From assembly GCA_016934335.1 (NCBI GenBank), contig JAFGTC010000311.1, positions 1 through 37,493 on the forward strand: a stretch of DNA of 37,493 nt. Direction: 5' to 3'. Below, one piece after another: positions 16,953 through 24,886 of the stretch. This DNA is from Candidatus Omnitrophota bacterium. Its GTDB lineage: Bacteria; Hinthialibacterota; Hinthialibacteria; Hinthialibacterales; Hinthialibacteraceae. The translations under genes and the position numbers were made by a program. Each line of letters begins with the position of its first letter. Position 1 is the stretch's first letter. The notes beneath the pieces are model-generated. The model had not been told where the DNA came from. It worked only from the letters and a program-made list of their open reading frames with translations, and searched no databases.

Positions 16953-17372
16953 ATGCCGGTGATTACCAAACGAATCCACGTTTCCACCAAAGCCAACACC
17001 GATATCGTCGATTTGACGCCGCAAGTCAGAGAAATCGTGAACAACAGCCCTTTGAAGGACGGCCAGGCGACTGTCTTCGCTCCCGGCGCAACCGCGGGAG
17101 TCAGCACGGTGGAATTTGAGCCGGGGCTGCTGCAGGACATCCCCGAACGGCTCGAAGCCATCGCCCCGTCGAGAGAATCCTACCACCACGATATGACCTG
17201 GCACGACGGCAACGGCCATTCCCACGTGCGGGCCACATTCATCGGCCCTTCTCTGACTGTTCCCTTCGTCGATAAGACGCTTACTCTGGGAACCTGGCAG
17301 CAAATTATCCTGATCGACTGCGACGTACCCGCGCGGCAGCGCGACATCGTGGTGCAATTGATTGGAGAATGA
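16953..17372 (+). CDS. YjbQ family protein (UPF0047, secondary thiamine-phosphate synthase-like)
   Basis: 139 residues from the ATG at 16953, where GGAG precedes at 10 bases; a longer frame from 16926 lacks a site. Family marks: GQATVFAPGATAGVSTVEFE, then YHHDMTWHDGNGHSHVRATF with conserved His and Asp, then VPFVDKTLTLGTWQQIILID and the closing R-x-R-D-I-V-V-Q strand. E. coli YjbQ shows weak thiamine-phosphate synthase activity in vitro, but the real role is unsettled. Located 34 bases after acyP and 9 bases before nth, so one transcript is likely. Confidence 0.92.
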   Translation: MPVITKRIHVSTKANTDIVDLTPQVREIVNNSPLKDGQATVFAPGATAGVSTVEFEPGLLQDIPERLEAIAPSRESYHHDMTWHDGNGHSHVRATFIGPSLTVPFVDKTLTLGTWQQIILIDCDVPARQRDIVVQLIGE

Positions 17373-17381
17373 GGCGACGAA

Positions 17382-18038
17382 ATGACCGCCAAAAAGAATT
17401 GGAAGGAAGCGCCCGCCAAGGAGCGCGCCAAAAAAATCATCGCCGCTTTGGCGAAAGAATACGAGCCGGTGTGCGCGCTCCATTTTCGCAGCGCGTTCGA
17501 GCTGCTGATTGCCACTATTCTCTCAGCGCAATGCACCGACGAGCGCGTCAACCAGGTGACCCAAGTTCTCTTTCAACGCTATCCCGATGCGAAAGCGCTG
17601 GCGGCGGCGGCGGAGGAGGATGTGGAAGACATTGTTCGCCCGACCGGATTTTTCCGGCAGAAAACCCAGAGCATCATTGGCGTGAGTCAGGCGCTGTCGG
17701 GAGAATTTGGGGGCGAGGTTCCGGCGGAGATGGATCAACTGATCCAGCTGCCGGGCATCGGCCGCAAAACCGCCAATGTGGTTTTGGGAACGGCGTTCGG
17801 CCTGCCGGCCGTCATGGTGGACACTCACGTCAAGCGGCTGTCCAACCGGTTGGGCCTATCGAAGCAATCCAATCCCGACAAAATCGAACAAGACCTGATC
17901 GCCGTCATCCCTGAGAAAGAGCGCACCGATTTTTCTCATCGCCTCATCTGGCACGGACGCAAGGTTTGCGCCGCCCGCAAGCCTCGCTGCGAAAGCTGCA
18001 TCCTCTCCGCCTACTGCCCGTCGGAAGGCGTCGTGTAA
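17382..18038 (+). CDS. nth: Endonuclease III
   Basis: 218 residues. A DNA glycosylase/AP lyase for oxidised pyrimidines. The helix-hairpin-helix is LPGIGRKTANVV with catalytic Lys129, and Asp147 follows in MVDTHVKRLSNRL. The C-terminal [4Fe-4S] loop has the canonical spacing Cys-x6-Cys-x2-Cys-x5-Cys (CAARKPRCESCILSAYC). All essential residues are present. It follows yjbQ by 9 bases and converges on the gene at 18055 with only 16 bases between stops. A second, divergent member of the superfamily lies at 23668-24315. Confidence 0.95.
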   Translation: MTAKKNWKEAPAKERAKKIIAALAKEYEPVCALHFRSAFELLIATILSAQCTDERVNQVTQVLFQRYPDAKALAAAAEEDVEDIVRPTGFFRQKTQSIIGVSQALSGEFGGEVPAEMDQLIQLPGIGRKTANVVLGTAFGLPAVMVDTHVKRLSNRLGLSKQSNPDKIEQDLIAVIPEKERTDFSHRLIWHGRKVCAARKPRCESCILSAYCPSEGVV

Positions 18039-18054
18039 TGGAGCGAAGTCCGCT

Positions 18055-20700
18055 TCAGGCAAGATAACAAAGCGCATTCTGGGTTTGGAGATTGGCGACC
18101 ACCTGCAGCGACTTCCCGCCCGTCGCCGCGGGAACGTCGATTACTTTGATAACGTCTTTATACTCTATGGAATCGGGAAACAATTCCGCCAGGACGTTCG
18201 GCGAATTCTCAAAGAAGTCGGCGTTGAATTCGGTTTTCGCGTCATCGGGATAGACCGGCAGATAGACGATCTTCGCCTCGACGAGATCCTGGAAGAAGTG
18301 CGTTCCGTAAGATACTTCGGGAACCTGGCCGGCTTCTTCGCGGGCGATTTCGACCAAGACCGACGTGTTGCCGATATCGGAGTAATGCGCATTGACGCCC
18401 ATGTCGATGTTGCTGCTGCCCCAGCGGCCCGGCCCCATCATCATGCTTTTCCCCTCTATTATTTGGGGATGCGAATTGATGCGCCCCACGATCCTCCCCA
18501 TGAGTTTCTTCGTCTCCAGCGAATCGATCGATGCGTAGCCGGCCGGATCGATGAGAATGACATAACGCACGTTTTTCACTACGCCGCTGCTGACGATGCG
18601 GCTGGAGCGGAACAGGATGTCGCCGGGGGAAATATCGCCGGGGATGACCGCCGGGCGCCCTTCGGTTCCCGGAAGACCGAGCGGGCGGCATTGCAGCAGG
18701 TTGACATGGCAATTCCCTTTCGGATCAATATACGCTGTAAATTCGGTGTCGACGGGAAGGCCGTAATAGTGCTCCAACTTGGCCAGCATTTTTCCGATGA
18801 TTTCGACGAATTTCGATTTTCGAATCAAGTTGTTAAACGTCAAAACATATTCGCTGTATTCGCCGTCTGCGCCGTCTGCGCTGTCGAGCAGAACGAAGGC
18901 GGGATCGTCGAGGAAGCCGTCTTTGAAGATGGAGACAAACAAGTGCTGATTGGGATAATCGGCGTTGGAAAGAATCTCCTCCACCGGCATTGTAACCAGA
19001 TCGTTCTTCTCCAAATCGAGCAGATCGATCTCCCGCTGCGAATACTTGACGACCTTGTCGCCCTTTTCCGGCCGCAGTTCGGGATGGCTGACGGCGATCA
19101 TCCGGGGGTAATCCCCCCCGATGCGATCGACCGCCCGCGTCCCCAGGCCGAAGACCAACCGGATGATGCCTTTGTTGGGATCGATGCGGTCGGTCCAGGC
19201 GTACAAATTCCGCGAAAAGGCCACGCCGGCGAGAGGGGGAAAGAAATATTTTTTAAACGGCATGCCGCAGACGCGCTGCACCAAGAGCGCCATTTGTTCG
19301 TCTTGATCCGCCAGCCCGCGTTTGTTGCGGTAGGAAAGGGCGTCGGGATTGAGCGCGCTGGCGTAAACCAGTTTCACGGCGCGCAGGAAAGATTCCAGGC
19401 GCTGCTCTGGCGTTCCTTGATTGGCGCAGAACTCGCTCCGGTATTTGCCGGCGAAGGCGTTGCCGAAACTGTCTTCCAGAAAGCTGCTGGAGCGCACGAT
19501 GATCGGGGCCTGCCCGAAATAGTCCAGCATATTGCGGAACTGCTCCATAATTTCGTCGTTGAAATGGGCTTCCAGAAACAGGCGTTCAACTTCTTCGAAT
19601 TCATCGTGCGATGATATTTGCTTTACGCGCGACAAATGCATGCGGAGGCGAAAGAGATTGTTATTCACCAAAAATGTAAAGAAGACGTCGGAGCCGATAT
19701 AAAACGAATCGTGACTGTCGATGAACGGGTGGAAGTCGAAATCGCCGTCTTCGCGCAGAAGAATGCGCCTCGCCAAAAGCATGCCGGACGCTTTGCCGCC
19801 GATGCGCCCGCTTCCGATGATCCGGCTGCGGATGTTGAAAAGATCTTTCAAGGTGAAGTATCGATCGGCCAAATCGGAAAAGGGCGGGGTGCTGCCGAGA
19901 AGCATGTGCGTTAATTCCTGCTTGAGCGAAAAGATTTCGGGCTTCTCATTGACCGTGTGTTCGTCGCAGTCGCGATATTGAATCAATTTACGGTACACCG
20001 ATTCCCAGGGCGCGATCGATTCGGCGCCGGCGCGCAGCGGCTCCTTGCGAGACAGCACGCCGATTTTGGCGGCGTCGCCGCTGTGAAAAATCGGTACAAT
20101 CTTGTTGCCTTGGATGACATGAGGCATGAACATCTGAGACGAGTAGCGCGACCAGACTTTTTGGGGATGAAGATAGTGTTCGCCGTTGGCGCCGTATACA
20201 TTGATCAGCAGCTGCGTCGTGTCGCGGATGCGGGAGACGGCGCTGTCGTGATGTTTGCCCAGCGTCAAGGCAAAATAGGCGACTGTATCCAGTTCGAAGA
20301 GATACGGGCAGGTCAACTGAAAGAAGTTGGCCAGCAGCTCGTCGGTCGTCCATTCGGCCACCAGCGCGGATAAACTGTCGAAGACGTAAAAGACCTTGCG
20401 CCCCTTTTCTTCGATGATCCGGTGCACTTCGGCGCTGAAATAATCGAAGCCCGGGCTGGGATCGAGTTCGATGATGACCAGGCCGGGCTGCGGATCGAGA
20501 ATCGGCGGATGCGAGGCGAAGCGCAGATAGACGCAGACATACCCGTCCGTAATGGCCTGCGCGATAAAAGGCCGGGCGAAGAATTGGTAGATTTCCAGAT
20601 CCTCGATCTGCCAGACGACGTTGTCGCCCAGCCAAATCCCCTGCAGGACTTGATCCAGCGCCGGAATGCCGCTGCGAATGACTCGAGATTCAGCGTCCAT
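18055..20700 (-). CDS. KaiC-like domain fused to PEP/pyruvate-binding (PPDK_N) ATP-grasp domain
   Basis: 881 residues, with AGGGGA just before the ATG. Residues 7-200 resemble a KaiC/RecA core: SGIPALDQVLQGIWLGDNVV at the start and a Walker-B-like VFYVFDSLSAL at 103-113, but the Walker A glycine-lysine loop is missing. Residues about 296-690 are a PPDK_N ATP-grasp domain: GGKASGMLLA (301-310), IVRSSSFLEDSFGNAFAGKY (401-420, Arg403), then DTEFTAYI and LLQCRPL near the end. These are the nucleotide-binding positions of pyruvate phosphate dikinase. The C-terminal third has GPGRWGSSN and YGTHFFQDLVEA. It lacks the phospho-histidine swivel and the PEP/pyruvate barrel, so the protein cannot be a complete PEP synthase. 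Likely an ATP-dependent phosphotransferase or regulator; role unknown. Confidence 0.82.
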   Translation of the reverse strand: MDAESRVIRSGIPALDQVLQGIWLGDNVVWQIEDLEIYQFFARPFIAQAITDGYVCVYLRFASHPPILDPQPGLVIIELDPSPGFDYFSAEVHRIIEEKGRKVFYVFDSLSALVAEWTTDELLANFFQLTCPYLFELDTVAYFALTLGKHHDSAVSRIRDTTQLLINVYGANGEHYLHPQKVWSRYSSQMFMPHVIQGNKIVPIFHSGDAAKIGVLSRKEPLRAGAESIAPWESVYRKLIQYRDCDEHTVNEKPEIFSLKQELTHMLLGSTPPFSDLADRYFTLKDLFNIRSRIIGSGRIGGKASGMLLARRILLREDGDFDFHPFIDSHDSFYIGSDVFFTFLVNNNLFRLRMHLSRVKQISSHDEFEEVERLFLEAHFNDEIMEQFRNMLDYFGQAPIIVRSSSFLEDSFGNAFAGKYRSEFCANQGTPEQRLESFLRAVKLVYASALNPDALSYRNKRGLADQDEQMALLVQRVCGMPFKKYFFPPLAGVAFSRNLYAWTDRIDPNKGIIRLVFGLGTRAVDRIGGDYPRMIAVSHPELRPEKGDKVVKYSQREIDLLDLEKNDLVTMPVEEILSNADYPNQHLFVSIFKDGFLDDPAFVLLDSADGADGEYSEYVLTFNNLIRKSKFVEIIGKMLAKLEHYYGLPVDTEFTAYIDPKGNCHVNLLQCRPLGLPGTEGRPAVIPGDISPGDILFRSSRIVSSGVVKNVRYVILIDPAGYASIDSLETKKLMGRIVGRINSHPQIIEGKSMMMGPGRWGSSNIDMGVNAHYSDIGNTSVLVEIAREEAGQVPEVSYGTHFFQDLVEAKIVYLPVYPDDAKTEFNADFFENSPNVLAELFPDSIEYKDVIKVIDVPAATGGKSLQVVANLQTQNALCYLA

Positions 20701-20721
20701 TTTTTCCCCTATACTTTCTAT

Positions 20722-20771
20722 AAAAAACCCCCATCGCGCGAGGCGGGCGTCTTACTCGCCGGGGATGGGGG
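20722..20771 (-). terminator. Terminator downstream of glutamate dehydrogenase
   Basis: Read on the minus strand, CCCCCATC (20771-20764) pairs with GATGGGGG (20735-20728), with an internal region that can pair further. Six T residues follow at 20727-20722. It ends the glutamate dehydrogenase transcript about 100 bases after its stop codon and before the gene starting at 20700. Confidence 0.8.
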
Positions 20772-20870
20772 TATGTTCCGAAACAGTTTGTGAAATCACG
20801 GTTTCGTACTCTCGTTCGAATCGTCCGCCGCCATCGAAGCGCCGCCGCGCTGGATGTCCGCCCTGAGGCG

Positions 20871-22118
20871 TCAGATCCAGCCGCGAACCTTCATGGCCTC
20901 CACCACGCGCATGACGGACACGACATAGGCGGCTTTGCGCATATCGATGTTGAAGCGCGTCGAAGCGTTGTAGACGGCGTGATACGACGTCGTAATCTTT
21001 TTGTCCAGCCGCTGATGGATCATTTCTTTATCCCAAAAATACATGTAGGCGTTTTGGACCATTTCGAAATAGGACACAGTGACGCCGCCTGCATTGCAGA
21101 GAAAATCGGGAATCTGATGAACGCCGTTCGCGTAGAGAATATCGTCCGCTTCGGGCGTCGTCGGCCCGTTGGCCAATTCGGCCAGGATTTTGGCTTTGAC
21201 TTTGCCGGCGTTGACATCGGTGATGACGTTTTCCAACGCCGCCGGGATGAGGATGTCTACGTCGAGTTCGATCAAATCCTCATTGCTGATCGCCTGAGAC
21301 CGGGGGAATTCGATGACCGAGCCGGTCATGGATTTATGCCGCTGAATGGCTTTGGCGTCCAATCCCTCCCGGTTCAGGATGCCGCCGCGGCTGTCGCTGA
21401 CGGCGATGACTTTACATCCCAGCAATTCGCTGCAGAGAGAGGCGGCGAAATGACCGGCGTTGCCATATCCCAAGACGGCGACGGTGGTTTTGGAGAGGTC
21501 GAGGCCGAGAACTTCGGCCGCCTCGCGGATGGCGTACATACCCCCGCGCGCCGCCGCATCGGCGCGGCCCACCGAGCCCCCGATCGCCACAGGCTTGCCG
21601 GTGATCACGCCGAACTGCTGGTCTTGGCTGATCTTAAAGTATTCATCCATCATCCAAGCCATGATTTGGGGATCGGTATACACGTCCGGCGCGGGAATAT
21701 CCTTGTGGGGGCCGAGATACTCGCTGATCTGATCGATGTATTTCCGGCTGAGGCGCTCCAATTCGTTGCGCGACATCTCTTTGGGGCTGCACAAGACGCC
21801 GCCGCCCGCTCCACCCAAGGGCAGATCGAGAAGCGCGCATTTCCAGGTCATCCAGGCCGCCTGCGCGCGCACCGAATCGATTGTCTTATCGGGATGAAAG
21901 CGGATGCCACCCTTGGTGGGACCTTTGGCGTCGTTATATTGGACGCGATAGCCCTGAAAAACCTTCACGCTTCCATCGTCCATGCGAATCGGCAGCGAAA
22001 CGTGAATTTCGCGCATAGGAGAGCGAAGCATGGCATGCACGCCGGGATCCAGCTGGAGAATCTCGGCGCATTCGTCCAATTGTTTATGCGTAATTTCAAA
22101 AAGATTCAATTCAGTCAT
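20871..22118 (-). CDS. gdhA: Glu/Leu/Phe/Val dehydrogenase (probable glutamate dehydrogenase)
   Basis: 415 residues from the ATG at 22118, which has GGAGGAG six bases upstream; an in-frame ATG at 22136 lies before this site and is rejected. The substrate-binding domain has VFQGYRVQYNDAKGPTKGG, IRFHPD and WKCALLDLPLGGAGGGV, including the conserved lysines in TKGG and WKCA. The Rossmann domain has VAVLGYGNAGHFAASL. DILIPAALENVI and NGPTTPEADDIL follow, as in NAD(P)-dependent glutamate dehydrogenases. The enzyme interconverts glutamate with 2-oxoglutarate and ammonia in the cytosol. The dinucleotide loop GYGNAGH does not settle NAD versus NADP. It is transcribed alone, with its own terminator. 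Confidence 0.94.
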   Translation of the reverse strand: MTELNLFEITHKQLDECAEILQLDPGVHAMLRSPMREIHVSLPIRMDDGSVKVFQGYRVQYNDAKGPTKGGIRFHPDKTIDSVRAQAAWMTWKCALLDLPLGGAGGGVLCSPKEMSRNELERLSRKYIDQISEYLGPHKDIPAPDVYTDPQIMAWMMDEYFKISQDQQFGVITGKPVAIGGSVGRADAAARGGMYAIREAAEVLGLDLSKTTVAVLGYGNAGHFAASLCSELLGCKVIAVSDSRGGILNREGLDAKAIQRHKSMTGSVIEFPRSQAISNEDLIELDVDILIPAALENVITDVNAGKVKAKILAELANGPTTPEADDILYANGVHQIPDFLCNAGGVTVSYFEMVQNAYMYFWDKEMIHQRLDKKITTSYHAVYNASTRFNIDMRKAAYVVSVMRVVEAMKVRGWI

Positions 22119-22140
22119 CGGCGACTCCTCCATCATGATG

Positions 22141-22400
22141 TTAACAATAGCCGAATATCTATCGATTTTCTATGCTGCCAAAATATTGCCAATATTTCCA
22201 AAAAAATCTACTTCTCGGCGCGGCTTCCTCAAGAAAATCCACCCATCTTCATAAACTGGATCTAACAAAGATCCTTCCTGGAACGCTTTTCGCTTTGCGA
22301 AGAAAGCAAAACAATATAGACGTTTTCTCGCCGGGAAGGAGAAGAACAAAACCGCGGAAGGATTTTACGGGGGGAAAGTAACTACCATGGATCAATAAAT
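22141..22400 (-). other. Gene-free leader of glutamate dehydrogenase with an imperfect long stem
   Basis: No protein gene was recognised here. TCCTTCCTGG at 22272-22281 can pair with CCGGGAAGGA at 22331-22340 (one wobble), enclosing a smaller hairpin around GCTTTTCGC/GCGAAGAAAGC. The structure would sit in the 5' leader of gdhA if transcription begins upstream of it. I recognise no known riboswitch class. Confidence 0.3.
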
Positions 22401-22427
22401 ATCGCCCCCCGGATGTCGGGGGGCGAT
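22401..22427 (-). terminator. Stem-loop terminator after the TPR protein gene
   Basis: A perfect 11-bp inverted repeat has ATCGCCCCCCG at 22401-22411 and its complement at 22417-22427, with a 5-base loop. It lies 72 bases beyond the stop of the minus-strand TPR gene. The following minus-strand bases are AT-rich (TATTTATTG) but not a pure T run. On the plus strand a T run begins only about 10 bases later. Confidence 0.65.
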
Positions 22428-22498
22428 TCGGTCAATCTTTTTTATGCCGGTTAAACAAGAATGAAAACAAGGAAACGCCGTCTAAGGCTTCCATCGCC

Positions 22499-23380
22499 TC
22501 AGGGACGCCATTGCTCTTCTTCCATTTCTGACATGCGACCGGTTAAACGATTTGAGGAAGCATCCTGTTTGGACTGCCGGAATCCCTCGGGGAGAGTGTC
22601 GCTTCGATAAATCGATGCGGGCCGCCAGGCTTCATCATACTCGGCCAGCACTTCGTGGGTGTCGGCGAAAGTGCCTTTTTTCGGCTTGATTTCGCGATAT
22701 TTGCGATCCTCGGGTTGGACGACCGCGCCGAGAAACTCGGTCTGCAGCTGCTCGAAGAATACTTGCAATAGCCATCCGCAGGTTTTGCGGACTTCGGGAT
22801 CGGGATCATTGTCGCAGTATTTCACCGCCACATCGTGAATCCCCATGGAGATGTCTTTACCGCCGGGGCCGGCATAGCGGCCGATTTCCTGCGACGCCTG
22901 CATGCACAATTCAAAGGCTTCATCCTGGCGGCCCAGGGAACAGTAAACCATGGCCAGCAGATGAAGACTGAGATGATGCAGTTTGGAATCGACGCTCGGA
23001 TTTTTCTGAAACGGCGCCTTCTCTAAAATTTGAATCGCTTGTTTATAAATCTTTTCCGCTTCGTAGAATTGACCGGCGACCTGATAAAGCAGACCGAGAT
23101 GATTGAGGCTCTTGCAAATTTCGAGATCGTGAGGCCCCAGCAGCGATTTTTCGATCTCCAGCGAACGCTTGAATAAAGGCTCGGCTTCGCCAAATCGACT
23201 GCGCGCAAAATAAAAAACGCCCAATGTCTTCAGTTGCCGGGCTTCGTAGACGTTGGGCGACGATTCACCTTCCGCTTCGCGCAGAGCCATCTGAAATAGC
23301 TGCTCCGCTTCGTCGTAACGCCCGTCTTTGCATTTTTGACGCCCGGCGTCTCTATGCTGCATCATGAGAGAAAAACTCAT
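22499..23380 (-). CDS. Tetratricopeptide-repeat protein, cytoplasmic
   Basis: 293 residues from the ATG at 23380, with GAGGAG 8 bases upstream; a longer frame to 23464 has no such site. At least four kinesin-light-chain-like TPR units are seen from residue 10 to about 180: RYDEAEQLFQMALREAE, RFGEAEPLFKRSLEIEKSLL, QFYEAEKIYKQAIQILEKA, and a degenerate fourth with GRQDEAFELCMQASQEI. The last 100 residues are charged and without recognised fold. No signal peptide. TPRs mediate protein-protein contact; no partner is indicated. It is a single-gene unit ended by the stem-loop at 22401. Confidence 0.85.
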   Translation of the reverse strand: MSFSLMMQHRDAGRQKCKDGRYDEAEQLFQMALREAEGESSPNVYEARQLKTLGVFYFARSRFGEAEPLFKRSLEIEKSLLGPHDLEICKSLNHLGLLYQVAGQFYEAEKIYKQAIQILEKAPFQKNPSVDSKLHHLSLHLLAMVYCSLGRQDEAFELCMQASQEIGRYAGPGGKDISMGIHDVAVKYCDNDPDPEVRKTCGWLLQVFFEQLQTEFLGAVVQPEDRKYREIKPKKGTFADTHEVLAEYDEAWRPASIYRSDTLPEGFRQSKQDASSNRLTGRMSEMEEEQWRP

Positions 23381-23667
23381 TGGATCGACTCCTCTCGAAT
23401 TCGCTGCTTGCGCAGGCTCGGCATAAATTCGCTTAAAACCAACAAAATATGATACATACAACAAATTTCATCCGATCAGCCGGCCCGTCAGAAAATCGAA
23501 TTTATCTAAGTATAACCGAATTTCACGGGATGCAGCAATAGATATTTTTTGAAAAGAGGTTTTTGGCGCCAATTTTCCATTTGTGGATTGAATGTTTCAG
23601 ATTCTCGCCATCCTCGCTCCTCTCAGCGGGACAGGTGAATGAAGATGGGTTATACTCTTTTTTCATT

Positions 23668-24315
23668 ATGGCAAAAATCGACTTGATGGAAATCTACCAA
23701 ACGCTTTTGAACCATTTCGGTCATCGAAACTGGTGGCCGGGCGACACGCCGATCGAGATTTGCATCGGCGCGATCCTCACCCAGAATACGAATTGGAAAA
23801 ACGTCGAACGGGCGATTGAGAATCTGAAGCAGGCTCGTTTTTTATCATACAAAGGCTTGAAAGAAGCCCCGCTGGATCGATTGCGGGAATGCATACGCCC
23901 TTCGGGCTATTACAACCAAAAAGCGCTGAAACTCAAAGCGTTTATCGCATTCCTCGAGAAAGAGTACGGCGGGAGCCTGGCGAAAATGTTTCGCGAAGAA
24001 ACGCCTGTCCTGCGTGAAAAACTTCTTAGCGTCAAAGGAATCGGGCCGGAAACCGCCGATTCGATTCTTCTCTACGCCGGCCGCCATCCTGTTTTTGTCA
24101 TCGATTTGTATACGCATCGAATCGCCAGCCGGCACGGCTGGCTTCCGGAAGAAACCCGTTACGAAGAGTTGCAGGAATTTTTTCAGGACAACATCCCCCC
24201 GGACGTCGATCTTTACAACGACTTCCACGCCCAACTGGTCGCCGCCGGCGCCAACTACTGCCGAAAAACCCCCCAATGCGAAGAATGCCCTTTGAAGAGA
24301 TATTTGAATTGTTGA
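23668..24315 (+). CDS. Endonuclease III-related HhH-GPD DNA glycosylase lacking the catalytic lysine
   Basis: 215 residues from the ATG at 23668, chosen because homologues begin with a similar MxKIDLxEIY motif; no strong ribosome site is visible. The helix-hairpin-helix is VKGIGPETADSIL, where Glu replaces the Lys of true endonuclease III. The conserved Asp is kept in FVIDLYTHRIASRHGW. The N-terminal GDTPIEICIGAILTQNTNWKNV is typical of the endonuclease III-related subfamily. The C-terminal cysteines (CRKTPQCEECPLKRYLNC) suggest a [4Fe-4S] cluster with altered spacing. Probably a monofunctional glycosylase; the target base is unknown. It converges on the AT-rich module. Confidence 0.87.
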   Translation: MAKIDLMEIYQTLLNHFGHRNWWPGDTPIEICIGAILTQNTNWKNVERAIENLKQARFLSYKGLKEAPLDRLRECIRPSGYYNQKALKLKAFIAFLEKEYGGSLAKMFREETPVLREKLLSVKGIGPETADSILLYAGRHPVFVIDLYTHRIASRHGWLPEETRYEELQEFFQDNIPPDVDLYNDFHAQLVAAGANYCRKTPQCEECPLKRYLNC

Positions 24316-24365
24316 TACGGATACTTTCAATTTATAATAAATTTAATCTTGTTAAAATATCCGTA
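24316..24365. terminator. Inverted repeat at the left edge of the AT-rich module, possible bidirectional terminator
   Basis: TACGGATA at 24316-24323 and TATCCGTA at 24358-24365 form an 8-bp inverted repeat around the 3' ends of two convergent genes. The loop is about 34 bases and AT-rich. It may terminate transcription or mark the edge of an inserted segment; neither is proven. Confidence 0.3.
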
Positions 24366-24886
24366 GACTCTCTTATTTGAGAATCATCTATCTGCCAGCC
24401 AAATTTCTTCGCTCTTTCGGATAATTCCGATAGATTAATCTGATTATTTTCTTCCTTAATCAAATATATTTTTGCGGCTATCGATAATTTCATATAGTCT
24501 GTATCGCGTATACCTGCTGAATCGAGTTGATTCTTTACATCTAGAATTTTTCCCCAGAATTTTGGATATACTTTTTTCTTTGCCTCAGCTATTTTTTTAC
24601 CTTCATCGGTCAAGGAAAAATCATGTCTTGCCACCTCAAATCCATTGGAATCAAGAGATCCACCGCTATAAATATTTTCCGTGACAAAATCTAACATCTT
24701 CAATCTATCCAGAGCAGCTGCAACCTCTGAAGAATAAGGGCCATAATAATGCGGATTGAAACCCAACTCTTTGTGCATGTTCGTTAGCACGCCAAAAAAA
24801 TAGATTATTTTTTGAAGTTTTGTCTTCCCTTTTACTTCTCCCCCAATTGCATATATGGCAAGATGAACAAAATCATAAGTATTCAT
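24332..24886 (-). CDS. YwgA-like small protein paired with the HD phosphohydrolase
   Basis: 184 residues. The N-terminal part, GKTKLQKIIYFFGVL followed by GFNPHYYGPYSSEVAAALDRL, is a pattern I associate with the YwgA family and with DUF4065/SocA-like winged-helix proteins. The middle resembles a winged helix (LTDEGKKIAEAKKKV). The C-terminal part ends RESTDILTRLNLL. The start codon overlaps the stop of the HD gene as ATGA (24886-24883). A very strong ribosome site, GGAGGTGAT, lies inside the end of that gene, so translation is coupled. From memory, B. subtilis ywgA sits close to ywfO, another HD-domain gene. No biochemical role is established. Base composition is clearly AT-richer than the flanks, suggesting transfer as a unit. 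Confidence 0.65.
   Translation of the reverse strand: MNTYDFVHLAIYAIGGEVKGKTKLQKIIYFFGVLTNMHKELGFNPHYYGPYSSEVAAALDRLKMLDFVTENIYSGGSLDSNGFEVARHDFSLTDEGKKIAEAKKKVYPKFWGKILDVKNQLDSAGIRDTDYMKLSIAAKIYLIKEENNQINLSELSERAKKFGWQIDDSQIRESTDILTRLNLL

Noticed and set aside
18085-19614. 509-residue plus-strand open frame
   Set aside because: It is antisense to the KaiC-PPDK_N gene, whose motifs are unambiguous; long antisense frames are common in GC-rich codon use.
20790-22265. 491-residue plus-strand open frame
   Set aside because: Antisense to glutamate dehydrogenase; no motif, His/Asp/Gly-rich translation typical of a shadow frame.
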